A stretch of 14,952 nt of DNA from an uncultured Eubacteriales bacterium (lineage in GTDB: Bacteria > Bacillota > Clostridia > Tissierellales > Peptoniphilaceae), in the NCBI GenBank assembly GCA_902488815.1, contig CABTXP010000028.1, positions 1-14,952 of the forward strand, given 5' to 3'. Made by a program: the position numbers and the translations under genes. The notes beneath the pieces were generated by a model. That model ran no database searches. It was not told the DNA's origin and worked only from the letters and a program-made list of their open reading frames with translations. Shown here piece by piece: positions 1 through 7,351 of this stretch (position 1 is its first letter; each line of letters opens with the position of its first letter).

Positions 1-381
1 CAAACATCATATGAAGATACAACAAATAATGGAACATGGACATTCGCTTCATGGGATGCAGATTCAAAAACAATAGAAGGTGCTGATGTAAAATTCATAG
101 GAACATGGACATTTACTCCAAAAGCACCGGAAACAAAATATAGAGTAACATATGAATTTAAGAGCGGAACAGCAGAAAAAGATTTACCGGAAGCAATCAA
201 TGGTTACAAACCAACAGATAATAATGAATATGCTGATGGAGCAACGGTAACTGCTAAACAACCAACAAAAACAACATATGAAGATACTGATAATAATGGC
301 ACATGGACATTCACTTCATGGGATGCAGATTCAAAGACAATAAACAAAGACGATGTTACGTTTACAGGAACTTGGACCTTT
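1..381 (+). repeat. Tandem 267-bp coding repeat (SHIRT units)
   Basis: Bases 1-114 align without gaps to bases 268-381, a period of 267 bp or 89 codons. By my count 91 of 114 positions agree, and 66 of the first 75. The window edge cuts the first copy, so more units may lie upstream. The repeats encode the SHIRT stalk of the surface protein. Copy number in such arrays often differs between strains. Confidence 0.8.
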
Positions 382-1332
382 GCCAAAAAAGAAGATCCGA
401 CTCCGACTGAAAAAGTCATTACTAAATATGTAGATGAGAATGGAAATAATATTATTCCTCCTAAGGAAGGCGAGAATCCGAAGGAATTTATTCCGGGATA
501 TGAGTTTGTAAAGACTACTATAAGTGAGAACGACAACGGCAAGACTATTACTCACCATTACAAGAAGATAGAAGGCGGAATTCCTCCTATTGATTTTAAC
601 AACATAATAATATTTAAGAAGAGCGAACCTGTTTCCGACGACAGTCTTTTGAACAAATACGATCACAAGGCTTATATGTTCGGATATCCGGACTGGACTT
701 TCCGTCCTGAAAGAAATATGACGAGAGCGGAAGCTACCGCAATGTTTGCAAGACTTCTTAAGAATTATCCCAAGACTTTTGTTAAATACAATTTGCCCTA
801 CAGCGACGTGTTTGAAGATGACTGGTACTATCTTGCAGTCGGTTTTATGACAGAAAAGAATATCATCACAGGATATGAAGACGGCACATTCAGACCCAAC
901 AGTCCTATTACAAGAGCCGAATTTGCTACAATGGCATCAAAATTTGATTCCTTGGCAAAGGGCGGCGGCAAATCTTTTGTAGACGTGGACGATAGTCACT
1001 GGGCATTTATGTATATTAATTCAGCTTTTAAGCGCGGTTGGGTAACAGGTTATGAAGACGGTACTTTCAAACCTGAGAGAAACATCAGCAGAGCGGAAGT
1101 TGTGACTATTACAAATAAAATGTTGGACAGATATTGCGACAAAGAGTTTGTAATTAATCACAGAGACTTGTTAATTAAGTTCACGGACTTGGAGGAAAGT
1201 CACTGGGCATACTTTAACATTATGGAATCAACTCACGGCCACGACTACACAAGACGCGGCAATGGAATAGACGAATGGTGGCACAGACTTAACGGCGAAG
1301 AATTCCGCTTCGTCGTTGTCGGCCGCAAGTAA
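1..1332 (+). CDS. SLH-anchored surface protein with SHIRT repeats and MucBP-like domain (5' truncated by window edge)
   Basis: The reading frame is open from base 1 to a TAA at 1330-1332, so this is the C-terminal 443 residues of a larger protein. A shorter start at TTG 649 would be artificial, because the coding frame continues upstream of it. Visible residues 1-38 and 47-127 match the SHIRT (streptococcal high identity repeat in tandem) pattern, with YEDT, GTWTF, SWDADSKTI and TGTW motifs. Residues about 138-190 (TKYVDENGN, FIPGYEFVKT, THHYKK) look like a MucBP domain. Three SLH repeats follow from about residue 217, with TRAE at 241-244, TRAE at 304-307 and SRAE at 363-366. A tail after them resembles half an SLH repeat. 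SLH domains hold proteins non-covalently on secondary cell-wall polymers; SHIRT and MucBP domains usually form stalks or adhesive parts. I infer a surface stalk or adhesin. Its ligand and N terminus are not visible. Confidence 0.9.
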   Translation, partial: QTSYEDTTNNGTWTFASWDADSKTIEGADVKFIGTWTFTPKAPETKYRVTYEFKSGTAEKDLPEAINGYKPTDNNEYADGATVTAKQPTKTTYEDTDNNGTWTFTSWDADSKTINKDDVTFTGTWTFAKKEDPTPTEKVITKYVDENGNNIIPPKEGENPKEFIPGYEFVKTTISENDNGKTITHHYKKIEGGIPPIDFNNIIIFKKSEPVSDDSLLNKYDHKAYMFGYPDWTFRPERNMTRAEATAMFARLLKNYPKTFVKYNLPYSDVFEDDWYYLAVGFMTEKNIITGYEDGTFRPNSPITRAEFATMASKFDSLAKGGGKSFVDVDDSHWAFMYINSAFKRGWVTGYEDGTFKPERNISRAEVVTITNKMLDRYCDKEFVINHRDLLIKFTDLEESHWAYFNIMESTHGHDYTRRGNGIDEWWHRLNGEEFRFVVVGRK

Positions 1333-1356
1333 TAGTGAGTAAGAAAGGATGATGAG

Positions 1357-3498
1357 ATGAAAAAAATATGTATTTTACTCGCCCTGATTATGGTATTGGG
1401 GATACTGCCTTTAAATGTTTTTGCAGAACCTGCACCGAATGTAACCTTAGTTGGACAATGGATTGAGGATTCAAGCAAAAAAGAAGACACACCAAAACAT
1501 TACAATTTAGATGATAAAATTGGACCTCCTTTGTATAATAGTGGGTTGTTGAGAGGCCTTGCTAAGCAATTTTTAGGTTGGTCAGATAAGGCACCTATAG
1601 GTAACGGCAAATTGGCTGACGGTGCAAAATTGTTTTCGCCTGAAGATGAAATTTCAGCTGTCTTCGGAAGTTCAATACCTGATAATGCGAAAATTTATGC
1701 AGTTTATTACGAAATAAATAACCCTTACGGAGACCCATTTCCGCAAGATCCTTTTTCACTAATAGCTTTAGGCGGAGTGTTAGATAATTTAAAAGATAGG
1801 GTTAATAAAAATTCATTAAGTATAAATGAAAATGTATCTCCTGATGAAGTATTAAAAAATACTAATAATGTTTCTTCAGACGACGTTATAGTTGATCAAT
1901 ATGTTAAGAAAAATGATATTGATGATATCAATGAAGTTGTATTAGAATCTGAATTTCAAATGGATTGGGTTGTAGCCATGCTTGCTTACAGAAATAAAGC
2001 GGGCAGCAATGCCATTAGACCAATTTTGAGCTATGACTATAACACAAGGTATAAAGAGAATAATTTTCCAATTAAAGACAAAAAGGAAGCAGGCTACACT
2101 TACGTAGATTTAAATATGGATTTTGGAACAGATGAGGGATTAGTAATTCCTGCGAATCTATTTTTAGAATTCAAGAGCTATGCTTGGAGACCTCTCTATG
2201 CATTTGGAATAAAAGATGACAATACAAAAGATGTATTAAATATATTAGATTTGGCAGGAGAATCAAAAGGAAATGAACCTGACGCATTCAAAGATTTAGT
2301 AAGCGGAGAAAAACCTGAGACTGCTTTTGGGGTAGAGACAAAAGGATATAGAAAAATTACCATTAGAGTTGTTTTAAGAGAATGGAATAACCGCAATGAC
2401 AACGATGGTTTTAACGGTGAAAGAATTCCTGAAAGTAAAATCCCAAAGGGACCAGAAGGAACTATTGCAAGTGAAATAGTATCAAATATGACTTTAAATG
2501 TATTGGGCTCAAAAGAAAGCATAAAACCTGAAAATATTGTGAAAATTACAGACAAAAAAGCTAAGGAACTTGCTGATGGGAATGCACAAGATAACATAAA
2601 AATTACAGGTTCTATTGAGGGACATGTTTTTGCATCAGCGGGATCGGTTTCAGCATTTGGTCATACAGTTCCTTTAGTTCAAGATGTTGAAATTAAAAAA
2701 CACGACATAAAAGAACCTGTAAAACTTTCTTACGTTCACAAAAAAGAAGAGCCGACTCCTGAACCTACTCCCGAAAAGCCGAAGGACGAAGGTCAAATTA
2801 TTTTCTTTGCTAAGCCTAAGTCTGAAGAGAAAAAGGTTGAAAAGTTTAATCACATTGCCTACATTGAAGGCTACGAAGATAACACCGTAAGAGCAAACGG
2901 CAAGCTGACACGTGCGGAAGCTGCTGCCATGGTTACAAGACTTGCGGAGCTTGATCTTTCCAACAAAGCGAAGGCTGATTACAAAGACTTGGAAGACAAT
3001 GCTTGGTACTTGCCATACATTAATGCGGCTTTAAAAGCAGGTATGCTTGATGGGGAAGATGGCAACTTGAGACCTAATGACAACATTACGAGAGCCGAGT
3101 TTGCAAAGATGCTTGCCGCAATCGACAAGGACAACAACTATGTTTCAGAATTTAAAGACATAGTGGGCCACAAGTATGAAAAAGAAATCAACAAAATCAC
3201 AGGCAACAAGAGAGTAGAAGGATACGAAGACGGCACATTCAGACCGGACGGATACCTGACAAGAGCTGAAGCTGCCTCTTTCTTAAACAGAATGTTTGAC
3301 AGAGTTGCTGATGATGTAGCAATTAAAGGTTTTGAAAATATTATAATTCATTTCAATGACTTAAATGTAGGAGACTGGTACTACTACGAAATTGTTGAAG
3401 CTTCTAATACACACGAGTTGTTTAGACGTGGCGGCATAGATAAGTTTGACAGAGCTTATGAAGAATGGGTCAATGTCTTTAATACAAAAGTTAGATAA
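1357..3498 (+). CDS. Secreted SLH-domain surface protein with unrecognised N-terminal ectodomain
   Basis: The 713-aa product begins with a lysine pair and a hydrophobic signal peptide, with a likely cleavage after VFA at residue 23. The ATG is supported by AAAGGA at 1344-1349, seven bases upstream. Residues about 24-460 form an ectodomain I cannot assign. It contains a FLGWSDKAP segment resembling InlB-type surface repeats. A proline/glutamate linker (PTPEPTPEKP, about 470-480) leads to three SLH repeats from about 497, with TRAE at 518-521, 578-581 and 635-638. A tail follows that matches the tail of the upstream gene in layout (FNDLNVGDWYYYEIVEAS, RRGGID). The gene starts 24 bp after its upstream paralogue, so the two are probably co-transcribed. 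The SLH part uses more G/C-ending codons than the AT-rich ectodomain, which suggests modular assembly. It is an S-layer-associated or surface protein; the ectodomain function is unknown. Confidence 0.9.
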   Translation: MKKICILLALIMVLGILPLNVFAEPAPNVTLVGQWIEDSSKKEDTPKHYNLDDKIGPPLYNSGLLRGLAKQFLGWSDKAPIGNGKLADGAKLFSPEDEISAVFGSSIPDNAKIYAVYYEINNPYGDPFPQDPFSLIALGGVLDNLKDRVNKNSLSINENVSPDEVLKNTNNVSSDDVIVDQYVKKNDIDDINEVVLESEFQMDWVVAMLAYRNKAGSNAIRPILSYDYNTRYKENNFPIKDKKEAGYTYVDLNMDFGTDEGLVIPANLFLEFKSYAWRPLYAFGIKDDNTKDVLNILDLAGESKGNEPDAFKDLVSGEKPETAFGVETKGYRKITIRVVLREWNNRNDNDGFNGERIPESKIPKGPEGTIASEIVSNMTLNVLGSKESIKPENIVKITDKKAKELADGNAQDNIKITGSIEGHVFASAGSVSAFGHTVPLVQDVEIKKHDIKEPVKLSYVHKKEEPTPEPTPEKPKDEGQIIFFAKPKSEEKKVEKFNHIAYIEGYEDNTVRANGKLTRAEAAAMVTRLAELDLSNKAKADYKDLEDNAWYLPYINAALKAGMLDGEDGNLRPNDNITRAEFAKMLAAIDKDNNYVSEFKDIVGHKYEKEINKITGNKRVEGYEDGTFRPDGYLTRAEAASFLNRMFDRVADDVAIKGFENIIIHFNDLNVGDWYYYEIVEASNTHELFRRGGIDKFDRAYEEWVNVFNTKVR

Positions 3499-3505
3499 TA
3501 TAAAG

Positions 3506-3531
3506 AACGGCATTACACATGCCGTTTTTTT
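3506..3531 (+). terminator. Rho-independent terminator of the SLH gene pair
   Basis: A perfect 8-bp stem (AACGGCAT / ATGCCGTT) with loop TACAC at 3514-3518 is followed by a run of T. It begins eight bases after the stop codon. Confidence 0.9.
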
Positions 3532-4011
3532 GTTTGGAAAATTCTTATTAAATAAATTTGTTAACACTATCTTAAAAGACAATGTTTTCACTGATAGAGC
3601 ATAAATTATTTTGTAAAAATTTTTAAAAATTAAATAATATTTTTATTTCAAAAAATTATTAATTGCAGGGGATAGTATTTGTTGCATTTACTTAAACAGC
3701 GACTACCTACCATAGGCATAAGGAATGAGTTTGTTAAAGGAATAACCTGCTTAGAAGTAATATTGTTAGGATAATATATTTTGTGTGACAAAAAAATTTA
3801 AAGTTATGATAAATAACTGTTATCAATTGAATAAAATAAATTTTGATGTGTAAATAATAAAAAATGGTGAAGGTTTAATTAAGTGAAACATTGAACAAAG
3901 ATAAGTATTTGTGTAAAGGGAAAGTAAAGAGATGGAGCTGTTATATTTAACAACATATTAAAAATTGAGGGGTATGACAGAGGATAAGAGTTAAAAATTT
4001 ACAAAAAAAAA
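3532..4011. other. AT-rich intergenic stretch without a supported gene
   Basis: About 480 bases separate the SLH terminator from tRNA-Pro. I find no ORF with a ribosome-binding site and no known RNA motif. Bases about 3664-3774 are less AT-biased than their surroundings and stay open for 31 codons (TTG 3679 to TAA 3772-3774), which could be a decayed gene fragment. Short inverted elements (CCTA/TAGG, and GCAGG with a distant CCTGC) occur in the same patch but are too weak to call a structured RNA. Confidence 0.5.
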
Positions 4012-4088
4012 TGGTCGGGATGAGAGGATTTGAACCTCCGGCCCCATGCACCCCATACATGTGCGCTACCGAGCTGCGCTACATCCCG
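4012..4088 (-). tRNA. tRNA-Pro, anticodon GGG, CCA encoded
   Basis: Read on the minus strand, the acceptor stem is CGGGATG/CATCCCG, with discriminator A and a genomically encoded CCA (4012-4014). The D stem is GCGC/GCGC with loop AGCTCGGTA. The anticodon stem is CATGT/GCATG around loop ATGGGGT, so the anticodon is GGG (4052-4054) with G37, as usual for tRNA-Pro. The T arm is GGAGG-TTCAAAT-CCTCT. It reads CCC and CCU proline codons. Nine T residues follow the CCA on the minus strand, probably ending transcription. Confidence 0.96.
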
Positions 4089-4099
4089 AAACTGGAAAT

Positions 4100-4128
4100 A
4101 TCTTAACACATATTTTAAATTACTGCAA
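4100..4128 (-). promoter_or_regulatory. Candidate promoter of tRNA-Pro
   Basis: On the minus strand, TTGCAG (4123-4128) lies 17 bases before TAAGAT (4100-4105). The latter is preceded by TGT, which gives an extended -10. The predicted start is about five bases upstream of the tRNA. The hexamers match consensus only moderately, but geometry and position fit. Confidence 0.5.
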
Positions 4129-4285
4129 CGTTATTTAATTTTTAAGAATTTTATACCTTATTAACTATATTTCAATTTAATAATTAATGGGAAAACATTT
4201 TTTATGCTAAACTTGTTAATTATGCAGAAAATAGGCAAAATTTAACGGGAAAATTTAAAAAAATGTGGTTAAAATTTTTATATTG

Positions 4286-4294
4286 TGATATATA
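4286..4294 (+). promoter_or_regulatory. Candidate extended -10 promoter of phaE-phaC
   Basis: TGA-TATATA forms an extended -10 with a predicted start near 4301. No good -35 is visible at the usual distance (TGGTTA at 4266-4271 is poor). The core TGTGATATA also occurs at the -10 of the EF-G-like gene and of the NusG-domain-II operon. Confidence 0.45.
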
Positions 4295-4295
4295 T

Positions 4296-4334
4296 ACATT
4301 AGGTGCTACTTTAATTGAGTAGCAAAGTTAATGT
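4296..4334 (+). promoter_or_regulatory. Two-part inverted repeat at the phaE transcription start (operator or 5' hairpin)
   Basis: An outer 6-bp arm (ACATTA 4296-4301 / TAATGT 4329-4334) encloses a perfect inner 7-bp arm (TGCTACT 4304-4310 / AGTAGCA 4318-4324). The loop is TTAATTG and the bulges are GG and AAGT. It overlaps the predicted transcription start and lies about 35 bases before the phaE start codon. There is no T-run, so it is not a terminator. A repressor operator or a stabilising 5' hairpin are both possible. Confidence 0.55.
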
Positions 4335-4368
4335 AAGATAATGAAATGTCTAAAAGGAGGAATTTAGA

Positions 4369-5433
4369 ATGGAAAATGATTTTAACATATTCGATCAATA
4401 TTTAGAATCACAAAAGAAGCTAATGGATATGTGGAGCCAAATGGCACAAAACTACGGACAAAACTTTAACAACCCGTTACTCCAAAACCCGGCAGAACAA
4501 TATCAAAAGTTCTTTTCACAAATGATGGGAAGTAATCCCTTCCAAGGCTACTACGGAAGCCCGATGGAAGTTGTCGGAAAGTTGGGACAAGGCTCTGAAG
4601 TTTACTACAACATTTATAAATTGTGGACAGAAATTTATTCAAAGAATATAGAACCTAACCAAGAAAATTTTGAAAAGTTGGCAGAAGATGTAAAGGCTCA
4701 AAGTCTTAATCTTTTAAATTCATATGTAATGCCTTATCTACCTGAAAATCTTCAAAACACTGTAAATGAATCATTGAATATGAACAATACATTTGTAAAC
4801 ACAATGCAAACTATTTACGGTCCTTGGGCGGAATCTGTTATTGAACTTTCAGATGCTTTTATGAAAGGCGCTTTTAAAGATCCTGAAGGATTCTTGGAAT
4901 ATTTTAACAAATGGAGAGTCAACTACGACAAGACCTTTAACAAATTCCTTCAAATGCCTCAAATGGGTATCCAAAGAAACGAACAAGCTCAAATTTTAGA
5001 AGCTACTGACAAATATATTAAGTTCATGGTTTACTTTACTCAATTTATGGTAAGAATGAACGATATATTAAAATCAACTACAAACGAAGTTATTGAAAAG
5101 AGTTTTGAAGACTTGAAGAAGGGTGAACAACCTAAGACGTTCGATGAATTCTACAAATTCTTTAAAAAGACTATCAGCGCAAAATTTGATGAAATTTTCT
5201 TAACAGGTGAATTCTCAACTTTATTAGCTACTTTTACAAACTCATTACTTGATTTGAAAATTGCAACTGACAAAGTAGTTGAGTCTCAACTAAAGATGTT
5301 GCCGATTCCGGTAAAGAGCGATATGGACAGCTTATATAAAACTGTTTATGAACTTAAAAAAGAAGTTCGTGCTATGCAAAAACAAATTGCAAAAATGGAA
5401 TCCGAATCTCAAAAACCAAAGGAAACTAAATAA
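4369..5433 (+). CDS. phaE: Class III poly(3-hydroxyalkanoate) synthase subunit PhaE
   Basis: The 354-aa product has the length and character of PhaE, the non-catalytic partner of class III PHA synthases: soluble, mostly helical, rich in aromatic residues, with no signal peptide. Its C-terminal block at residues about 311-342 (LPIPVKSDMDSLYKTVYELK, then EVRAMQKQI) is the family's most recognisable segment, a Leu-Pro-containing stretch leading into a short coiled coil. Early residues such as MWSQM and PFQGYY also fit. PhaE forms a complex with PhaC and stimulates polymerisation of (R)-3-hydroxyacyl-CoA on the granule surface. The ATG follows AAAGGAGG (4353-4360) with eight bases between. phaC follows after 18 bases, so the subunits are co-transcribed. 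The gene order E then C is opposite to that in Allochromatium, as I recall it. Firmicutes are better known for class IV PhaR-PhaC, which makes this notable. Confidence 0.93.
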   Translation: MENDFNIFDQYLESQKKLMDMWSQMAQNYGQNFNNPLLQNPAEQYQKFFSQMMGSNPFQGYYGSPMEVVGKLGQGSEVYYNIYKLWTEIYSKNIEPNQENFEKLAEDVKAQSLNLLNSYVMPYLPENLQNTVNESLNMNNTFVNTMQTIYGPWAESVIELSDAFMKGAFKDPEGFLEYFNKWRVNYDKTFNKFLQMPQMGIQRNEQAQILEATDKYIKFMVYFTQFMVRMNDILKSTTNEVIEKSFEDLKKGEQPKTFDEFYKFFKKTISAKFDEIFLTGEFSTLLATFTNSLLDLKIATDKVVESQLKMLPIPVKSDMDSLYKTVYELKKEVRAMQKQIAKMESESQKPKETK

Positions 5434-5451
5434 TCTAAGGAGGGGTTATAA

Positions 5452-6525
5452 GTGGAAAATATGTTTGGAATAAAGCCTGAATCAGCACTACAAAAGATGA
5501 TCGGCTCACAAGAAAAGATGCTTCACGGCATTGAAACTTTGATGAATATAGATTACGAAAAGGATATGGCTTCAACACCTAAGGAATTAGTGTTTGAACA
5601 AGATAAGATGAAACTTTATCACTATGTTCCGAAGGCAAAGAAGTTAAACAAGACTCCATTACTTGTTACTTATGCTTTAGTTAATAAACAATACATGATG
5701 GATATTCAACCTGGCAAAAGTGTTATAGAAAAACTTTTGGAAGGCGGACAAGATATTTATATCATTGACTGGGGATATCCTACAGCTGAAGATAAATACT
5801 TGACTATGGAAGATTACATCAACGGATACATTGACACTTGCGTTGATGTAATTAGAGAAAGAAATAAAGTTAATAAGATTAACTTACTTGGAATTTGCCA
5901 AGGCGGTGTGTTCTCATTTATCTACACAGCTCTACACCAAGAAAAAATTAAAAACTTGGTAAGTATGGTTACTCCTATGGACTTCCATTGCCACGATATT
6001 ACATTGTTTAAATGGGGTTCAGACTTAAATCCTGCAAAAATGGTACAAGCTTTCGGCAATGTTCCGGGAGAATTTATGAACGCCGGATTTGTTTTGTTAA
6101 AACCATTTGACTTGTTAGTTGACAAGTATGTAAGTATCTTGGACATTATGGATGACGAAGAAGCTTTGGGCAACTTCCTAAGAATGGAACACTGGATATT
6201 CGACTCACCGGATCAAGCAGGTGCTTGCTTCCAACAATTCGTTCAAAATATGTTTGTTGAAAATAACCTATACAAAGGTAAATTCTATCTTGGCGGAGAA
6301 CTTGTAGACCTTAAAAAGGTTACTTGCCCGACAATTGTACTTTTAGGTACAAAGGACAACCAAGTACCTCCGAACTCAACAAGAGTTATACCTGATGTAA
6401 TCGGATCAAAAGACGTTGAATTACATGAAATTGAAACAGGTCACATCGGATTGTTCGTAGGCGGAAAGAGCCAAAGAGAAGTAGCTCCGAAAATTAACGA
6501 ATTCCTTACAAAGAGAGACAAATAA
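5452..6525 (+). CDS. phaC: Class III poly(3-hydroxyalkanoate) synthase catalytic subunit PhaC
   Basis: This 357-aa alpha/beta-hydrolase-fold enzyme polymerises (R)-3-hydroxyacyl-CoA into PHA with release of CoA. The lipase-like box GICQGG places the nucleophile at Cys149. GTKDNQVPP gives Asp302 and TGHIGLFVGG gives His331. These numbers equal those reported for the Allochromatium vinosum class III enzyme, which supports the GTG start at 5452 over the in-frame ATG at 5461. AAGGAGG at 5437-5443, eight bases before GTG, supports it too. Other family marks are IYIIDWGYPT, HWIFDSPDQAG and the length of about 355 aa; classes I and II are much longer. It is the last gene of the phaE-phaC operon and a terminator follows. 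No monomer-supplying gene (phaA, phaB, phaJ) or depolymerase lies nearby. Confidence 0.96.
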   Translation: MENMFGIKPESALQKMIGSQEKMLHGIETLMNIDYEKDMASTPKELVFEQDKMKLYHYVPKAKKLNKTPLLVTYALVNKQYMMDIQPGKSVIEKLLEGGQDIYIIDWGYPTAEDKYLTMEDYINGYIDTCVDVIRERNKVNKINLLGICQGGVFSFIYTALHQEKIKNLVSMVTPMDFHCHDITLFKWGSDLNPAKMVQAFGNVPGEFMNAGFVLLKPFDLLVDKYVSILDIMDDEEALGNFLRMEHWIFDSPDQAGACFQQFVQNMFVENNLYKGKFYLGGELVDLKKVTCPTIVLLGTKDNQVPPNSTRVIPDVIGSKDVELHEIETGHIGLFVGGKSQREVAPKINEFLTKRDK

Positions 6526-6537
6526 ATATAAAATTAA

Positions 6538-6564
6538 AACGACTTCTGCGGAGGTCGTTTTTTT
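6538..6564 (+). terminator. Rho-independent terminator of phaE-phaC
   Basis: AACGACTTC (6538-6546) pairs with GAGGTCGTT (6551-6559) over nine pairs, one of them a wobble. The loop is TGCG and a T-run follows. It lies 12 bases after the phaC stop codon. Confidence 0.92.
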
Positions 6565-6565
6565 A

Positions 6566-6769
6566 TGCAATTTTATTTGTTGAAATTTGAATATAGTGCT
6601 CTTGGTTACGTTTGCATTCTAAAAAAATTTTAATTAATAATTTATCGACAATAATATTAGATAATTAAAAATTAATTATTTTTTACTCTCATTTCTTAAA
6701 ATTAAAACAAAAGTTTATGTATTTATATTAAAACAAATTCGGCTTATATGAATGGAGATATCAATTTTA
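6566..6769. other. AT-rich intergenic spacer, nothing recognised
   Basis: This is the part between the phaC terminator and the promoter of the next operon. It is very AT-rich with imperfect inverted AT runs (about 6630-6680). I see no ORF with a ribosome-binding site, no RNA gene and no convincing operator. Confidence 0.5.
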
Positions 6770-6797
6770 TTGACAATTAATGACACTATTGTATAAT
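6770..6797 (+). promoter_or_regulatory. Sigma-A-type promoter of the unknown-gene/cstA operon
   Basis: Consensus TTGACA (6770-6775) and consensus TATAAT (6792-6797) are separated by 16 bases. The predicted start near 6804 gives a leader of about 22 bases that carries the ribosome-binding site AAAGGA (6813-6818). This is the best promoter match in the window. Confidence 0.85.
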
Positions 6798-6825
6798 AAA
6801 AATATAAAAAGCAAAGGAATGTCAA

Positions 6826-7335
6826 ATGAAATTCATAGAATACACAAACATGTTAGAGTACAAATTGCAGACTTATTACAACACTCAAAGAAATTATGAG
6901 TTTGACGGCGAGGTCTTTGATTTGAAGGCCACTTATATTGAGAGAAACGAGCAATATATAGCCACTAAGAATACTGTAGTTTGGGATTACGAACAATACC
7001 AACACATTTTATTGAAAAGTTTTGAATCAATCGATTTAAAGAAAGTTGAAGATTTTACAAAAGCATTAGTTGATTTTGCTACGCATATTGTAGAACCTTC
7101 CGGTTCTCACATGTCTACATTGGTTAGCGGCGTTATATTAACTGATGGAGGTATTACCGAGGAGATTATTAAATATGTACAGAAGTTCAAGTATTATAAG
7201 AGCTTCAAATTCGGTCTTAATGGATGGGTGAATATAGCACTTAATCTATTGGATATAAATAATATTCAGAATAGCTACTACAACAAAAAAGGGAAGGAGG
7301 ACAGTAAGAATTTTATAATTTTATCTGATAGCTAG
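6826..7335 (+). CDS. Conserved-looking 169-aa protein of unknown function, upstream of cstA
   Basis: I do not recognise a named domain with certainty. The protein has no signal peptide and no membrane segment, so it is probably cytoplasmic. It has mixed charge and many aromatic residues (YYNTQRNYEFDGEVFDL near the N terminus). The most conserved-looking part is residues about 88-145: HIVEPSGSHMST, VSGVILTDGG, a charged helix, then FKYYKSFKFGLNGWVNIAL. This resembles a group of about 170-aa uncharacterised Firmicute proteins that I recall only vaguely. The C-terminal 20 residues are polar and probably disordered. The start follows AAAGGA with a 7-base spacing and a strong promoter. cstA begins 16 bases after the stop, with its own AAGGAGG, so the two are almost surely co-transcribed. 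A role linked to CstA transport or its control is possible but only by association. Confidence 0.85.
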   Translation: MKFIEYTNMLEYKLQTYYNTQRNYEFDGEVFDLKATYIERNEQYIATKNTVVWDYEQYQHILLKSFESIDLKKVEDFTKALVDFATHIVEPSGSHMSTLVSGVILTDGGITEEIIKYVQKFKYYKSFKFGLNGWVNIALNLLDINNIQNSYYNKKGKEDSKNFIILSDS

Positions 7336-7351
7336 TTCAAGGAGGAATAAT

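Noticed and set aside
331..666. 111-codon minus-strand ORF
   Set aside because: It is antisense to the first SLH gene, whose frame is well supported; no ribosome-binding site or family match.
649..1332. TTG start for the first SLH gene
   Set aside because: The coding frame is open and protein-like back to base 1, and SHIRT and MucBP domains precede the SLH repeats; the true start is outside the window.
3807..3825. TGATAA-7-TTATCA palindrome as a Fur box
   Set aside because: The spacing does not fit the 7-1-7 Fur consensus, and no gene follows for over 500 bases in that direction.
6629..6680. AT-rich inverted runs before the cstA operon
   Set aside because: The match is imperfect and low-complexity, as expected by chance in such AT-rich DNA.
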